Shown piece after piece: positions 1 to 9,340 of a stretch of DNA of 16,781 bases. Position numbers and translations under genes: made by a program. The stretch is from Vairimorpha apis BRL 01 (Eukaryota; Microsporidia; Nosematidae), in NCBI GenBank assembly GCA_000447185.1, contig KE647276.1, positions 1-16,781 of the forward strand. Direction: 5' to 3'. The notes below the pieces were generated by a model. That model was not told the DNA's origin and ran no database searches. It saw only the letters and a list, made by a program, of their open reading frames with translations. Position 1 is the stretch's first letter. The number at the start of each line of letters is the position of its first letter.

Positions 1-2
1 AA

Positions 3-248
3 TTAAAAGACAATTATGAAACTACTAATAAAATATGTCTAGTGGTTGAAAGATATGTAGAAATAGAAAATACTAAAGTAATTTATATAGGGTTTGATTT
101 AGAATATCAAAAAATTAATATCGACTATAATAAAACATCTAAATATCTTTATAGAATACGAGATTTGGTTAAACAGTTGACAAATGATGTTGTACAAGGT
201 AAAAGAAAGCTTAATTATAAAAGATTCAAAGACATTCATAAAATATAG
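3..248 (+). CDS. 3' end of an unidentified protein gene (5' part outside the window)
   Basis: The frame is open from the first bases of the window to a TAG at 246-248, giving about 81 C-terminal residues. A GTG at 42 lies inside the open frame and is unlikely to be the start, because the frame continues to the window edge. The visible part is rich in Lys, Asn, Ile and Tyr. It has a beta-like stretch (KVIYIGFDLEY) followed by a basic helical end (RIRDLVKQL, then KRKLNYKRFKDIHKI). I do not recognise the family. Composition matches the genuine genes nearby. The product cannot be named without the upstream sequence. Confidence 0.55.
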   Translation, partial: LKDNYETTNKICLVVERYVEIENTKVIYIGFDLEYQKINIDYNKTSKYLYRIRDLVKQLTNDVVQGKRKLNYKRFKDIHKI

Positions 249-388
249 TTTTAGATCAAAATTATATGTTTAATATTGTGATATACAATATCACTACATA
301 TAATAATTTATCGTTTGATTTATTATTTAATTTATTATTTTATATTAACGAATATATTAAATGATAAATTAAAATATAAACATAAATA

Positions 389-512
389 GCGACATCACCC
401 CTAAGGGATGCGCAAACAAGAGAATGGCATTGGCACAGCCAATAATTTAAATAAATCATTTGGTTTAATGGAATATTATTACAAATATAACAAAGTCCCG
501 GTAGTACAGGAC
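389..512 (+). other. cluster of short hairpins in the less AT-rich patch
   Basis: Three inverted repeats stand out. GCG-CAT-CCC (389-400, with bulges A and CA) pairs with GGGATGCGC (405-413) around a CTAA loop. ATTGGC (429-434) pairs with GCCAAT (438-443) around ACA. GTCC (495-498) pairs with GGAC (509-512). A T7 run at 533-539 could end a Pol III transcript. No tRNA, 5S, U-snRNA or SRP signature is visible. The patch may instead be the coding remnant at 408-572, with chance pairing. Confidence 0.3.
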
Positions 513-572
513 AAATATCAAATTTTAAAACGTTTTTTTAAGATTAAATTTTTTAAGCTATTGTTATATTAG
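408..572 (+). CDS. possible 54-codon mini-gene or gene remnant in a less AT-rich patch
   Basis: An ATG at 408 opens a frame that runs to a TAG at 570-572. It has a CCCC run at 398-401, 7-10 bases upstream, the same arrangement as at the confident genes in this window. The product would begin MRKQENGIGTANNLNKSFGL and continue with a Tyr-rich stretch (MEYYYKY) and a VPVVQD segment, then a Lys/Phe-rich end. The first 35 codons are clearly richer in G and C than the flanks; the last 15 look like background, so this may be a truncated N-terminus. A second frame is also open across 389-442, so coding is not certain. I do not recognise the product. Confidence 0.35.
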   Translation: MRKQENGIGTANNLNKSFGLMEYYYKYNKVPVVQDKYQILKRFFKIKFFKLLLY

Positions 573-875
573 ACCTTAAAACACATTTAATTTTATTAAA
601 ATATAAATTTATGTTATAACACGTTAAGATATAATTTTTTGTAGTTTACTATTTAAATATTTATAATCATAAAAAAATAAAACAATTTACTTGGATTGAT
701 CGTAAATTAAATCAATTAATTTTTTTTATAAATGTATAATTATAACAAAATTTGATTTTTATTTTTACAATTAAGATCAATAATATGAAAAGAATAATTG
801 TGTATTTGACTATTTTTATTTCTTTAAAAGTCTTTATTTAATAAATTTTAAAAAATAACTTGAAAAAAAATTTTA
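573..875. other. AT-rich spacer, nothing recognised
   Basis: This is the 3' flank of the Rpt2 gene (minus strand). It is almost pure A/T with no open frame of useful length, no tRNA-like island and no CCC/GGG start signal. Confidence 0.6.
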
Positions 876-2150
876 TTAAGAATATAAACCTGTGGGTAAA
901 ATATTCTGTTTAGTATAAAATACTTTTTCTCTTGCTTTTATAAAATCATTCATACATACATCTTTTCTTCTTTCTCTTAAAGCAATCATTCCAGCTTCAG
1001 TACAAATTGCTTTTATATCTGCTCCATTTAAATCTTCTTTACTAGTAACTAACTTATCAATATCTACATTTTTATCTAATGTCATTTTAGATGTATGTAT
1101 ACTAAATATCATTTTTTTACATGCAGCATCAGGCATTCCAAATTCAATTTTTCGATCTATTCTTCCAGGTCTTATTAAAGCTGGATCTAAAGCTTCAATT
1201 TTGTTAGTAGCCATAATAACTTTTATATCTTCTCTAGTATCAAAACCATCTAATTGATTTAATAATTCAAGCATCGTACGTTGAATTTCTCTCTCACCAG
1301 AACTAGATGAATCATATCTTTTACCTCCAATTGCATCTATTTCATCAATAAAAATAATTGAGGGAGCATGAAGTTCAGCAACTTTAAATAGTTGTCGCAC
1401 TAATTTAGGTCCATCTCCAAGATATTTTTGTATTAATTCCGATCCAACAATTCTCAAAAACGTAGCTGATGTTTGGTTTGCAACAGCTTTAGCCAATAAT
1501 GTTTTACCTGTGCCTGGTAATCCATATAAAATTACACCTTTTGGTGGTTTAATTCCCATTTCTTGATATAATTCAGGATTCGTAAGAGGAAGTTCAACAC
1601 TCTCTTTTATCTCTTGTATTTGACTTTCAAGTCCTCCAATATCAGCATATGTTTCAGATGGAGCTTTTTCTAGTTTCATTACACTTACCATAGGATCCGT
1701 TTCTGCTTCAAGAACACCTACAACTGAATTATCTTTGTGATTTAAAAGAACAGTACAACCAGGTTCAAGCAAATCTTTATCTACAAAGGAAAATATATTA
1801 ACATAATATTCAGGGCCAAGTCCTGTGCTTACTATCGCATGATTATCATCTACAAACTCTTCAAGTGTACCTATATCCATTGGATTACCACGAATTTGAT
1901 CAACAATCATTTTTTGAGAATTTATAGCTTCTGAAGGCTTATCACTCTCAGCAAGTGACAATAAGTGATCTTCTAGATTTAAAAAATTAAGTTGTTTTTC
2001 TAGCTTCAATTGACGTAATTTACATTTTGTAATTGGATATACTATTGGCGGTTTTGAGGCATTTTTATTCTCCTTAACTCGTCGTCTTCTTTTGATATTT
2101 ATTGTAGCTGAGTCGTCAATATTGTTTGGTGCACTGTGATTTTGTCCCAT
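876..2150 (-). CDS. RPT2: 26S proteasome regulatory subunit 4 homolog (Rpt2 AAA-ATPase)
   Basis: This 424-residue AAA-ATPase would be one of the six base ATPases of the 19S particle, which unfold ubiquitinated substrates and open the 20S gate. The N-terminus MGQNHS fits the conserved Rpt2 N-myristoylation signal. The OB domain lies around residues 85-150 ([25 protein letters not shown]). The AAA core has Walker A at 210-217 (GLPGTGKT), Walker B at 265-270 (IIFIDE), the sensor region ATN at 314-316, and arginine fingers in RPGRIDR at 327-333. The C-terminus LYS fits the HbYX gate-opening tail of Rpt2. One oddity is Leu211, where almost all AAA proteins have Pro. The start is the ATG next to a CCC at 2151-2153 on this strand; length and N-terminus match the family (about 440 residues). 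Subunit identity is very secure. Confidence 0.97.
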   Translation of the reverse strand: MGQNHSAPNNIDDSATINIKRRRRVKENKNASKPPIVYPITKCKLRQLKLEKQLNFLNLEDHLLSLAESDKPSEAINSQKMIVDQIRGNPMDIGTLEEFVDDNHAIVSTGLGPEYYVNIFSFVDKDLLEPGCTVLLNHKDNSVVGVLEAETDPMVSVMKLEKAPSETYADIGGLESQIQEIKESVELPLTNPELYQEMGIKPPKGVILYGLPGTGKTLLAKAVANQTSATFLRIVGSELIQKYLGDGPKLVRQLFKVAELHAPSIIFIDEIDAIGGKRYDSSSSGEREIQRTMLELLNQLDGFDTREDIKVIMATNKIEALDPALIRPGRIDRKIEFGMPDAACKKMIFSIHTSKMTLDKNVDIDKLVTSKEDLNGADIKAICTEAGMIALRERRKDVCMNDFIKAREKVFYTKQNILPTGLYS

Positions 2151-2153
2151 GGG
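2151..2153 (-). promoter_or_regulatory. CCC start signal of the Rpt2 gene
   Basis: On the minus strand the sequence reads ATACCC directly before the ATG. CCC-like triplets just upstream of the start are a described feature of microsporidian genes with very short 5' UTRs. Here the triplet occupies -1 to -3 and supports the chosen start. Confidence 0.6.
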
Positions 2154-2708
2154 TATGAAAAAAAATAAATTTTAAACAATTAAATGCATTAATTTTATAT
2201 CTGTACAAAACATTTCATATCTAAAATTATTATAATATAAATGTGTTTTAAGATTAATATCTTAAATTTTATTTTTAAATATGATTCAAATTCTAAAATT
2301 TATTTTTTTAGAAAAAAAATTATAACTAAAATTTCCTAATAAAAGTACATTATTCGTGTAATAAAATAATATTTATAAATACTTTATTTGATATTAAATG
2401 TAAATTAAATTTGTAAATAATTTTTATATGTACAACATGACATATTATTTAAGTTGAAAATGAAATTTTTTAAAATTTTTATTTAATGTGAATAAACAAA
2501 ATAATATTTTTTAATAAAATTGTACATTACAATTTTTATTCTTTGTTTGTTAAAACCAGTTTAAACACAATAAATACATGATTATTAAATTATATCCATT
2601 AAAAATTATTTAATTTAATTATACACGATTTGTAATTCTTTGTTTTTAAAGTTAAAAAATTTTAGACTTTATTGTTTTAAACATTTTTTTTAATTACATA
2701 TTTTGCAA
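2154..2708. other. AT-rich intergenic spacer, nothing recognised
   Basis: About 555 bases of nearly pure A/T lie between the Rpt2 start and the Pop4 stop. There is no open frame, structured island or start signal apart from the CCC next to Rpt2. Confidence 0.6.
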
Positions 2709-3158
2709 TTATTTTTTTAAAAATCTATTTTGCTTCAAATTTTTCCCTATAAAACAGTATTTGATATTTTTATATTCAATATAAAAAATTAAAGTATTTT
2801 TAATTAAAATTTTAATTTTGTCGTTTTTGAAAATTACAATAAAACTATTTTTTCGTTCTTCAATGACTAAACATGGCACAAAATTTACATAAATAAGCGC
2901 ACCTGTTAATTCCATTTTGTATAATTTGTTCATAATTCCAATTTGGTCGCATTTTAAATTTTGATTTAAAAATTTATTAAATATATCATTGACTTTTAAA
3001 AACTTTTCATAAGAAATTTTATCGAAATTATATTTTCCTAATTGTATTTCTTTATTTAATTCCTTTTGTTCAATTTTTCTTTTTGAGAGTGAAAAATAAC
3101 CATTTAATTGTGTTTCCTCGCATAATTTAGACAAATAATAGTCTATTATTTTTGTCAT
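2709..3158 (-). CDS. POP4: RNase P/MRP protein subunit Pop4/Rpp29
   Basis: This 149-residue protein would be a core protein of RNase P (tRNA 5' end maturation) and RNase MRP (rRNA processing), acting in the nucleus. The C-terminal half shows the Sm-like Rpp29 fold signature: LTGALIYV at 84-91 (the 'hGa' entry strand), then a Gly-poor turn. ERKNSFIVI at 101-109 matches the family's 'retknTfxI' strand. A basic strand around KIKILIK and the closing IGKNLKQNR at 137-145 match the 'GxxLxxR' end. The first 70 residues are basic and helical, as in short eukaryotic members. The start has CCC at 3164-3166 (minus strand), 6-8 bases upstream. Length is shorter than human (about 220) and typical of reduced genomes. 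The family call rests on this pattern match. Confidence 0.85.
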   Translation of the reverse strand: MTKIIDYYLSKLCEETQLNGYFSLSKRKIEQKELNKEIQLGKYNFDKISYEKFLKVNDIFNKFLNQNLKCDQIGIMNKLYKMELTGALIYVNFVPCLVIEERKNSFIVIFKNDKIKILIKNTLIFYIEYKNIKYCFIGKNLKQNRFLKK

Positions 3159-3163
3159 TTAAT

Positions 3164-3166
3164 GGG
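3164..3166 (-). promoter_or_regulatory. CCC start signal of the Pop4 gene
   Basis: The minus-strand sequence is TTTACCCATTAAATG. The CCC lies 6-8 bases before the ATG, as at the other minus-strand genes here. Confidence 0.55.
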
Positions 3167-3169
3167 TAA

Positions 3170-3563
3170 ATGTAAAGAATAATATTAAAAAATATTTAAT
3201 CTTTATTTAATTTATTAAGAATATATTTTTAAAATGTTTAATTTGTATATATATTGTAAATTTAAACTTTAAAATAACTATAATGTATTTATATTCAATT
3301 TTATACTATAAATATACTAAGATTATAAATTTTTTTATAAAATTCATCAAATAAACAATTTTTAATTTTACCATTATAAAATTAAAATAATTCTATTAAT
3401 CTCTGTAGAATATTTTTGATTTTATAATGTGTAAAAAAGAAGATTTTTATATTGTATTAGGGGTTTTGTTATATAGGTTTATTTTAAAATAAAGTTTTTA
3501 TTAATATAAACAAAAAAATTCTATATTATAAAATAATAAGTATTTTTAAAAGCCTTTAATATT
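3170..3563. other. AT-rich divergent spacer between Pop4 and the PIP kinase
   Basis: About 390 bases separate two divergent starts. It is mostly A/T. A GGGG at 3460-3463 would read CCCC on the minus strand, but no ATG follows closely on that strand. The plus-strand gene has only a weak CC (AGCCTTTAATATT) before its ATG. Confidence 0.5.
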
Positions 3564-4367
3564 ATGCACGAAAAAATAAATTTAATTGTCAATTCATTTA
3601 AAATTTTAAAAACGTATACAGAAAAAATTAAACACAAAAATTATGTAGAATATAAAAATGTAGGATCAATTTTTTCTTACAATGATAGAAAATTTAGAAA
3701 AATACAAAATTTTTTTAAATATACATTAGACATTTCTACGTATTTTTATAATCCATTAATAAAAGGAAATAATTCTTCATTAATATTTTATACATCTGAT
3801 TTTGTATATACAATAAAAGTTATAAATAAAAATGAATTTAATACTTTAAATTTTATACTTGATGACTATTATAATTATATTATAAATACCAATTATTCCT
3901 TTTTAGTTAAAATTCTTGGGTGTTATGAAGCTCATAATATTAAATTTATTGTAATGGAAAATAAGTTAAAGGTCTTTGAAAATATTCAAATATTTGATAT
4001 AAAAGGATTTAACATAATGAGAGAAAGTAAAAACAAATTTATAAAAAAAGAAAAAGACTGGATTAAAATTAATGCCAAAATTAAAACAAATGAACTTATT
4101 TTAAAATGTTTAGAAAAAGATCTTTTGTTTTTAAAAAAGAAAAATATAATGGATTATTCTCTTATTATAGGCATGAAAGACAATAAAAATTTTAATTTTG
4201 GAATTATTGATATATTGACCACATATAATATAACTAAAAGAATTGAATTTATTTATAATCTAATTTGTTTATGTACAAGAAAAAAATCATGCACTAATCC
4301 AGAACGTTATTTTGAAAGATTTAACAAAATGGTATCAGAATATGTATTTAAATTAGAAACTTCATAA
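3564..4367 (+). CDS. phosphatidylinositol phosphate kinase, catalytic domain only (Fab1/PIP5K family)
   Basis: This 267-residue protein phosphorylates a phosphatidylinositol phosphate if active. The PIPK core is visible in order: a degenerate Gly loop (GNNSSLIFYTSDF, 68-80); the ATP-binding Lys85 in YTIKVI; the strand/helix around FLVKILGCYEAH (113-124); FIVME (128-132); DIKG at 145-148 (family DLKG); LEKDLLFLKKKNIMDYSLIIGM (183-204) with the hallmark MDYSL at 196-200; and GIIDIL at 213-218 with the metal-binding Asp216. The tail NPERYFERFNKMVSEYVF (245-262) follows the 'P..Y..RF..am..Yf' end seen in Fab1/PIKfyve. No FYVE, TCP-1 or CCT-like regions are present, and the protein is about the size of the domain alone. 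The Gly loop lacks the usual GKSGS, so activity is not assured. Family is confident; PIP4K/PIP5K versus Fab1 type is an inference. Confidence 0.85.
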   Translation: MHEKINLIVNSFKILKTYTEKIKHKNYVEYKNVGSIFSYNDRKFRKIQNFFKYTLDISTYFYNPLIKGNNSSLIFYTSDFVYTIKVINKNEFNTLNFILDDYYNYIINTNYSFLVKILGCYEAHNIKFIVMENKLKVFENIQIFDIKGFNIMRESKNKFIKKEKDWIKINAKIKTNELILKCLEKDLLFLKKKNIMDYSLIIGMKDNKNFNFGIIDILTTYNITKRIEFIYNLICLCTRKKSCTNPERYFERFNKMVSEYVFKLETS

Positions 4368-4522
4368 ATAATATAAAATAAAGTTATATTTTTATTTTTT
4401 AAAAAACTTAAAATTTTCATTTTATACTTTATATTATAATCATCAAAATAATTTTTTTTGCATAATTATTCATTTATGTTAGAAAAAAAAATAAATTTTT
4501 AGCAAAAAAAAATACAGAATTA

Positions 4523-5105
4523 ATGGAAGAAATTAACAAACTTAATAAACTTCATACAGAAATATTAAAAGAAAACATTAAAAGTAAATATTTTACTGTA
4601 AGAACATATGAAAAAATATTAAACGATTTAAACGTAAACATTGATGATTTAAAAAATATACTTAATAACTCTGTTAAAATAAAAGAAAGATTCGTTGAAT
4701 ATAGTAAAATATTCAACAACGAAAAATTTGAAAAAAACAACAATACAATTATATATAGAAAAAAAGAATTAGATAAAAATAAGATTTTTTTAAAACAAAA
4801 TTCACTTATAACTAATGAGAAATGTAACAAAAACAAAAACAAAAATGAATCTGATTCATATGATTTGGAGAATAAGTTGAATAAAAATGATATGTTCGAA
4901 AAAAATAGCGAAAATGAAAAAGAAAATTTATTAGACAATAAATATAATTTAGAAAATAAAAATGTTAACACAAATAATAAAAATAAAAAATAAAACATGA
5001 GACTATTAAAAAAAACTTAAAAAATCTATTATAGAAGATGTTTTACAAGAAGTAGATGATAATATAATAAGAAGACCAAGACTGAGAAAAGATTTTAAAA
5101 AATAA
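4523..5105 (+). CDS. unidentified helical Asn/Lys-rich protein, reading frame broken twice
   Basis: The first frame (4523-4993) gives 156 residues: a helical N-terminus (MEEINKLNKLHTEILKENIK, then TYEKILNDLNV and IDDLKNILNN), followed by a low-complexity Asn/Lys/Glu stretch. I do not recognise the family. The stop at 4991 probably is not the true end. A shift in the A6 run at 4985-4990 opens KHETIKK. A second shift between 5008 and 5024 (A8 or A6) opens SIIEDVLQEVDDNIIRRPRL, ending at a TAA at 5103-5105. Both shifts are in the same direction, as if one A were missing each time. The extended end lies 1 base from the stop of the convergent exosome gene, which favours one gene of about 193 codons. 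No CCC precedes the ATG. The minus-strand open frame over the same bases is a low-complexity shadow. Confidence 0.55.
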
Positions 5106-5106
5106 A

Positions 5107-5736
5107 TTATATTATATTATTAATATGTAAAAAAATTTCATCTATAACATTTTTTGATATATAATTTGATTTATATGTTACTATACTAAACAAATTATTT
5201 TTACAAAATACATTAAGTAGTATATCACAGCTTTCTTCTTCAATTTTAATAGGATCAATTATGAAAATATCCTTTTTTACATCATTAAAAATGGCAAAAG
5301 TATATATTTCAGGAACATCAAATGAAACAATAACATCTTTATCTAAATTATTAATATCTGGAACATAAATATTTTGTAGCATATGTTTAAGACCTGCAAA
5401 AAACATATAAATAATATTACCATCATCATTTACAACTTCTAGATTTATGTTCATACCTAAATTATATTGTTGTAAAGTAGGAATTAAACAGTTTTTTAAT
5501 ATTTCTGGTAAAATGAAATTAGAATTAATATGTTGATTATATATTTCTTCTGTAAATTGTACAGATAAAATTATATGACTTTGCAATAAACGAATTTCAA
5601 ACGATCTATCTGCTTGTGTATTTAAAAAGGGATTTATATTCAATACACGACTTGTATATATATTTCTTAAATCTGGTCGAACTCCTTTTAAAATATTTGA
5701 TTTTATGTATTCTAGTTCACTTTGTGAATAATTCAT
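5107..5736 (-). CDS. RRP42: exosome RNase PH-type ring subunit (Rrp42-like)
   Basis: This 209-residue protein would belong to the six-membered RNase PH-like ring of the RNA exosome, which processes and degrades RNA 3' ends. Such eukaryotic subunits are usually catalytically dead. The N-terminus ELEYIKSNILKGVRPDLRN (7-25) fits the family opening 'yI..gi..g.R.DgR', with the Gly of 'DGR' replaced. The strands FEIRLLQSHIILSVQFTEE (46-64) match the family's 'vrlg.T.vlv.v'. DDGNIIYMFFAGLKHMLQN (104-122) matches 'DGN..d.....a....l'. The VPEIYTFAIF...FIIDPIKIEEE region (141-168) matches the late core with 'DPt..EE'. Length is short for the family (human about 290). The start has CCC at 5739-5741 (minus strand). 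The RNase PH fold is confident; choosing Rrp42 over Rrp43 or Rrp45 is tentative. Confidence 0.8.
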   Translation of the reverse strand: MNYSQSELEYIKSNILKGVRPDLRNIYTSRVLNINPFLNTQADRSFEIRLLQSHIILSVQFTEEIYNQHINSNFILPEILKNCLIPTLQQYNLGMNINLEVVNDDGNIIYMFFAGLKHMLQNIYVPDINNLDKDVIVSFDVPEIYTFAIFNDVKKDIFIIDPIKIEEESCDILLNVFCKNNLFSIVTYKSNYISKNVIDEIFLHINNII

Positions 5737-5738
5737 TA

Positions 5739-5741
5739 GGG
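5739..5741 (-). promoter_or_regulatory. CCC start signal of the exosome subunit gene
   Basis: The minus strand reads AAACCCTAATG; the triplet sits 3-5 bases before the start codon. Confidence 0.55.
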
Positions 5742-5744
5742 TTT

Positions 5745-6418
5745 ATTTAAAAAAATTTATATTTTTATTTTAATAAGATAAGATTTCGTTACTTAAAAAT
5801 TTTTTTAAAACGATTTTATTTAAAAAATATTTATAAAAATAAAAATATAATTGATATACTCTTAAAACCTAATAATTTTTATAAAAAAATTATATTGTTT
5901 TATAAAAAATTAAATAAAAACTGTTATCTGTTCTTAAGATTCTGTTATTTTTAAAAGATATTTAAATTTAATATAAATACTTTAAATTCTAAAATAATTG
6001 TAAAACTAATTATAATTTTCAAATATATAAAACATTAAATTTTCTAAAAAAAATTAAAATAAATATCGTTAATGTTATATATTGGTTATTTTATTTCATT
6101 AGATATGTTATAAATATATTTAGAATATATTTTCAAACTAAAATAGATTTTATAAACAAAATTTTTATTACGTTTAATGATAGAAAGTACTATTTAAAAT
6201 TTTATTAAATACGCAATAAAATTAAAAAAAAGTTTTCTATATCTTTTAAAATATTTTACATTATAAATATTTACTTTTATGTTTTGTATAATAGTAAATA
6301 TGAAAAATAGAATCCAGATAAAAATTAGTATAAATAATTTGAATACATTTATTTTTTGTAAAAAAATATAATTTAAAATATAAAAATAGATTTTATATTT
6401 ATGAAAACAAAATTTTAT
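5745..6418. other. AT-rich intergenic spacer, nothing recognised
   Basis: About 670 bases of A/T-rich sequence contain no open frame of note, no GC island and no CCC/GGG signal. It separates two minus-strand genes. Confidence 0.6.
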
Positions 6419-6859
6419 TTATAAATTTTCAAGTGAATCATCATCATCTTTTGTTTGTAGACTGGTATTTGTTTGTTTCTTGTTGTTTTGAGATTGTACA
6501 TTTCGAAATTTAGATTTTCTTTCAAATTTTGAACTATTTTTTGATTCAGTGTCTGTTTCATTTACTGAACTATCTAGTGATTTTTTATTCCTATCTTTTT
6601 TTACAGCACTTTTTTGTAAAGATGAATGTTCTTCGGTATCTGAGCAAGAACTTTCAGATTCCATTTTTTCTTCAACTTTTTCAAATGCTTCGTTTACCCT
6701 TTTGGTGACAGTAGGATTTGATCTTGTACCTTGCTTTTGTAAAACTTTAGGTAAAACATTTAGAAATACTAAAATCATCACAGTAATAACTCCAACTATA
6801 GCCAATGTATACAAATTACCTAAACATCCTTGTATGTATTTTGTTATATTTTCAATCAT
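6419..6859 (-). CDS. single-pass membrane protein with Ser/acidic/Lys-rich tail, unknown function
   Basis: This 146-residue protein has one hydrophobic segment at residues 15-36 (NLYTLAIVGVITVMILVFLN). A hydrophilic tail of about 105 residues follows, rich in Ser, Glu, Lys and Asn and likely disordered. A short amphipathic helix (VNEAFEKVEEKMES, 55-68) follows the membrane segment, and the end is acidic (KDDDDSLENL). Basic residues after the segment (KVLQKQGTR) suggest the tail faces the cytosol. The coding strand is less AT-rich than the flanks, which supports it over the overlapping plus-strand frame at 6549-6875, whose composition mirrors it. The start has only CC pairs upstream (AATCCTTAAAATCC before ATG), weaker than its neighbours. 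I do not recognise a family. Confidence 0.65.
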   Translation of the reverse strand: MIENITKYIQGCLGNLYTLAIVGVITVMILVFLNVLPKVLQKQGTRSNPTVTKRVNEAFEKVEEKMESESSCSDTEEHSSLQKSAVKKDRNKKSLDSSVNETDTESKNSSKFERKSKFRNVQSQNNKKQTNTSLQTKDDDDSLENL

Positions 6860-9100
6860 GGATTTTAAGGATTAAATTTTTTAAATAAATATTTAAGAAT
6901 TATTTGTTATTTAAAACGTTAAAACACGTATAATTTTTTTTATTTTTGACACTTTCAATCAAAAATAAAAATTTTTAATTGAACAAATTTTTTAGTTATA
7001 TTTATTATTTTTTTGTTATAAAAATAAATAAAAACATTTATTCTAAAAATATTGATGTACGAATAAATTAGCTTTTATTATACTTTAAATTTTTTCAAAA
7101 TTTGATTATGGTTTCATTTCAAACATATTTATGAGTGTAATATTTGTAGGTTTATAGTCTAAAAAAAATAATTTACTTAAAAATAAATAAAAAGCAGCAA
7201 AAAATTATTTTGCTTGTAATTATAGTATTATAAAAAAAATTGATTTGCCAATTTTCAATTTTTTTTAATTTTATAAGATTTATGAATATTAAAAAAAAAA
7301 TAAAATTTACATTATTAAAAGTATAAAAATAAAAAATAAAAATTTATTAAATTTAAGACAATTTATGTATAAAATATTTTTATTAAAGTATTTCTTAAAA
7401 TAAAAATAAATTAAATAAAAGTTTTACTTAAAATTTCAATTTTTTATAATTATTTTATTGTAAACAACAATTTGGCAAAAAACTTGTTATTTTTTATATT
7501 TTTTTGTATTGAATTATAAATAATTATAAATAATTCTAAATAGTATAATATTTTAATTAAACAAAAATACTAAAACTTAATAATTACGTAACTAAAATCT
7601 TTATATAGAATCTAATTAAAAATTTCATTTGACTATTATATATATTTGATATCATTTGAAACAAAATTTAATTATAAAAATTAATATTTTTATATTTTTA
7701 AATTTTAATTAAAATAATTTTTTAAGATTTTTAAAACTATTTAAAAATTTAAATTTGATTATAACAAAATTACATTATAATTATTAAGTTTTGTTTTTAT
7801 GTTAAAATTTAAAAAATCATAAATATCTTAAAGCCTTTTTGTTTTATAAAAATTTCATATATTCATAAATTACAAAGTTTTATGTATAATATATATTTTT
7901 ATTTACAAATTATTTATATTTACAGCAGATAAAATATAATTACAAAGATGAGAAAAAACTTATTTAATATTATTTTAAATATTAACATCATAAAAAAGTA
8001 ATATCATTTGTTATGAAAAAAGATGTTTTGGTAAAAAAACATGCAATAAAAATTTAAAAAAATTAAAAGTTTTTATATTAATAAAACAGAATGAAGAAAG
8101 TATTAATTATAATGGAATATTTGGTTAATATAATATAAAAATAGCTTTTTTATTCTGATATTCTTAGATAAATAAAAAATTTATATATTGTTTTTATTTT
8201 TAATTAAAATGTATGTATATTATTTATTTTTAACACCTTTATCTATATAAATAATAAATTTTAAAAGTAAATTGTATTTATATTAAAAATTGTTGTGGAT
8301 ATTAACTAAAATTTAATAAAAAAATCATTAATTTACATCAAAATAATTTTTTATTTATTTCTAAAAGTTTAAATCTAAAATATAAATAAATTATTTGTTT
8401 AAAATATAAATTATAATATTATCTATTATAAAAAAATATTTTCATTCATATATATAATATAATAAAAAAACCTTTTCATAATATTTAATTGATTTATAAC
8501 ATTTTATAACATTTTTTTTAAATTATATAAATACACATATTTTACATGTACTAATAATGTTCAAAATAAACTGTAATAAAATATAATTTAATATTCAAAT
8601 ATTTTTAATATTTTAATGTTTATTTAAAAATTAATATATAAAAAAATGATTAATTTATATTAATAAATAATATTATTAATAATTTAAAACTTCATTATAT
8701 TAAATTTGATTATGCTATTTAAATAAAAATTAAATCATATTCTAAACATAACAAATCATGTGAAGATTATTAATTATTCTAAATTTTCTTAAAAATAAAA
8801 ATAGTACTTATTATTTAAAATATATTAATTAAATTTATAATAGTCTAATAGTAAATTAAATTTTTTTAAATAGAAAAAATTTAATTTTTATATCAAAAGG
8901 AAAAATTTTAGATAAAAATTTATGTGATAAATTTTAAAAACTTTAAAGTATATCTTAAATTTGAAAATTTAATTCTATATTTCTTATAATTTTTTCAAAT
9001 AAACTATAATTAACACTTAAATTTAAAACAAAGATTCTGTTAATTTTAAGAAGCATAATTTTTAAAAATATATAAATTTATTTATATTTGACAGAAAAAA
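6860..9100. other. 2.2-kb gene desert
   Basis: This stretch is almost pure A/T with long homopolymer runs. I find no open frame longer than about 60 codons, no tRNA-like island, no CCC/GGG start signal with a following frame, and no clear tandem array. Short slightly less AT-rich bits occur near 7925-8120, but I could not align them to the repeat module found further right. Confidence 0.55.
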
Positions 9101-9104
9101 TTCG

Positions 9105-9340
9105 AATGTACGATCTGTTAGCAAATAGTTAGGTTTAATAAATAGATGTAAGATAAGGATAATTCCATACGTGTTAAAACATAGGATAATATAGTCTTAA
9201 ATATCACGCAAACTACAGAAAGGAGCTAGAAATTTCAAACAGAATCGAAGAATACATCCAATCAATGACTCTTAGAAAACTCTAGAGATGTGTCATTGGA
9301 ATACAAAAGAGGGCTTGACTTGATATAGGCTGAGAACGCG
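9105..9340 (+). repeat. decayed copy C of the TWDG/KYH repeat module
   Basis: This patch is visibly richer in G and C than its flanks. Read in pieces it matches the open copy at 14151-14400. TGT at 9147 starts CKIRIIPYVL, against CKTKIIPYVI in the open copy. After stops and a shift, KYHANYRKELEISNRIEEYIQSMTLRKL follows, against KYHSKHRKDLGITDRIEAYN...LLNKTL. Then the frame is lost near 9285, where a TAG replaces a sense codon. At least three stops and two shifts show it cannot be expressed as one protein. It is on the plus strand, opposite to the open copy. Confidence 0.75.

Noticed and set aside
385..512. Possible U4 or U6 snRNA (GGCATTGGC, CCCCTAAGG and CGCAAA words look superficially similar)
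   Set aside because: The ACAGAGA box of U6 and the kink-turn order of U4 are absent; the words are not in the right arrangement.
4552..4998. 148-codon open frame on the minus strand, Phe/Leu/Ser-rich
   Set aside because: It is the complement of the Lys/Asn/Glu-rich plus-strand gene; its hydrophobic low-complexity composition follows from that and it has no conserved motif.
6549..6875. 108-codon open frame on the plus strand
   Set aside because: It overlaps the membrane protein at 6419-6859 in antisense; the minus-strand product has a sensible membrane segment and tail, while this one is Ser/Phe-rich mirror sequence.
6860..9100. Tandem repeats or satellite in the desert
   Set aside because: Recurring TTTATAAAA and AAATTTAA-type words are what extreme A/T composition gives; no fixed period could be followed.
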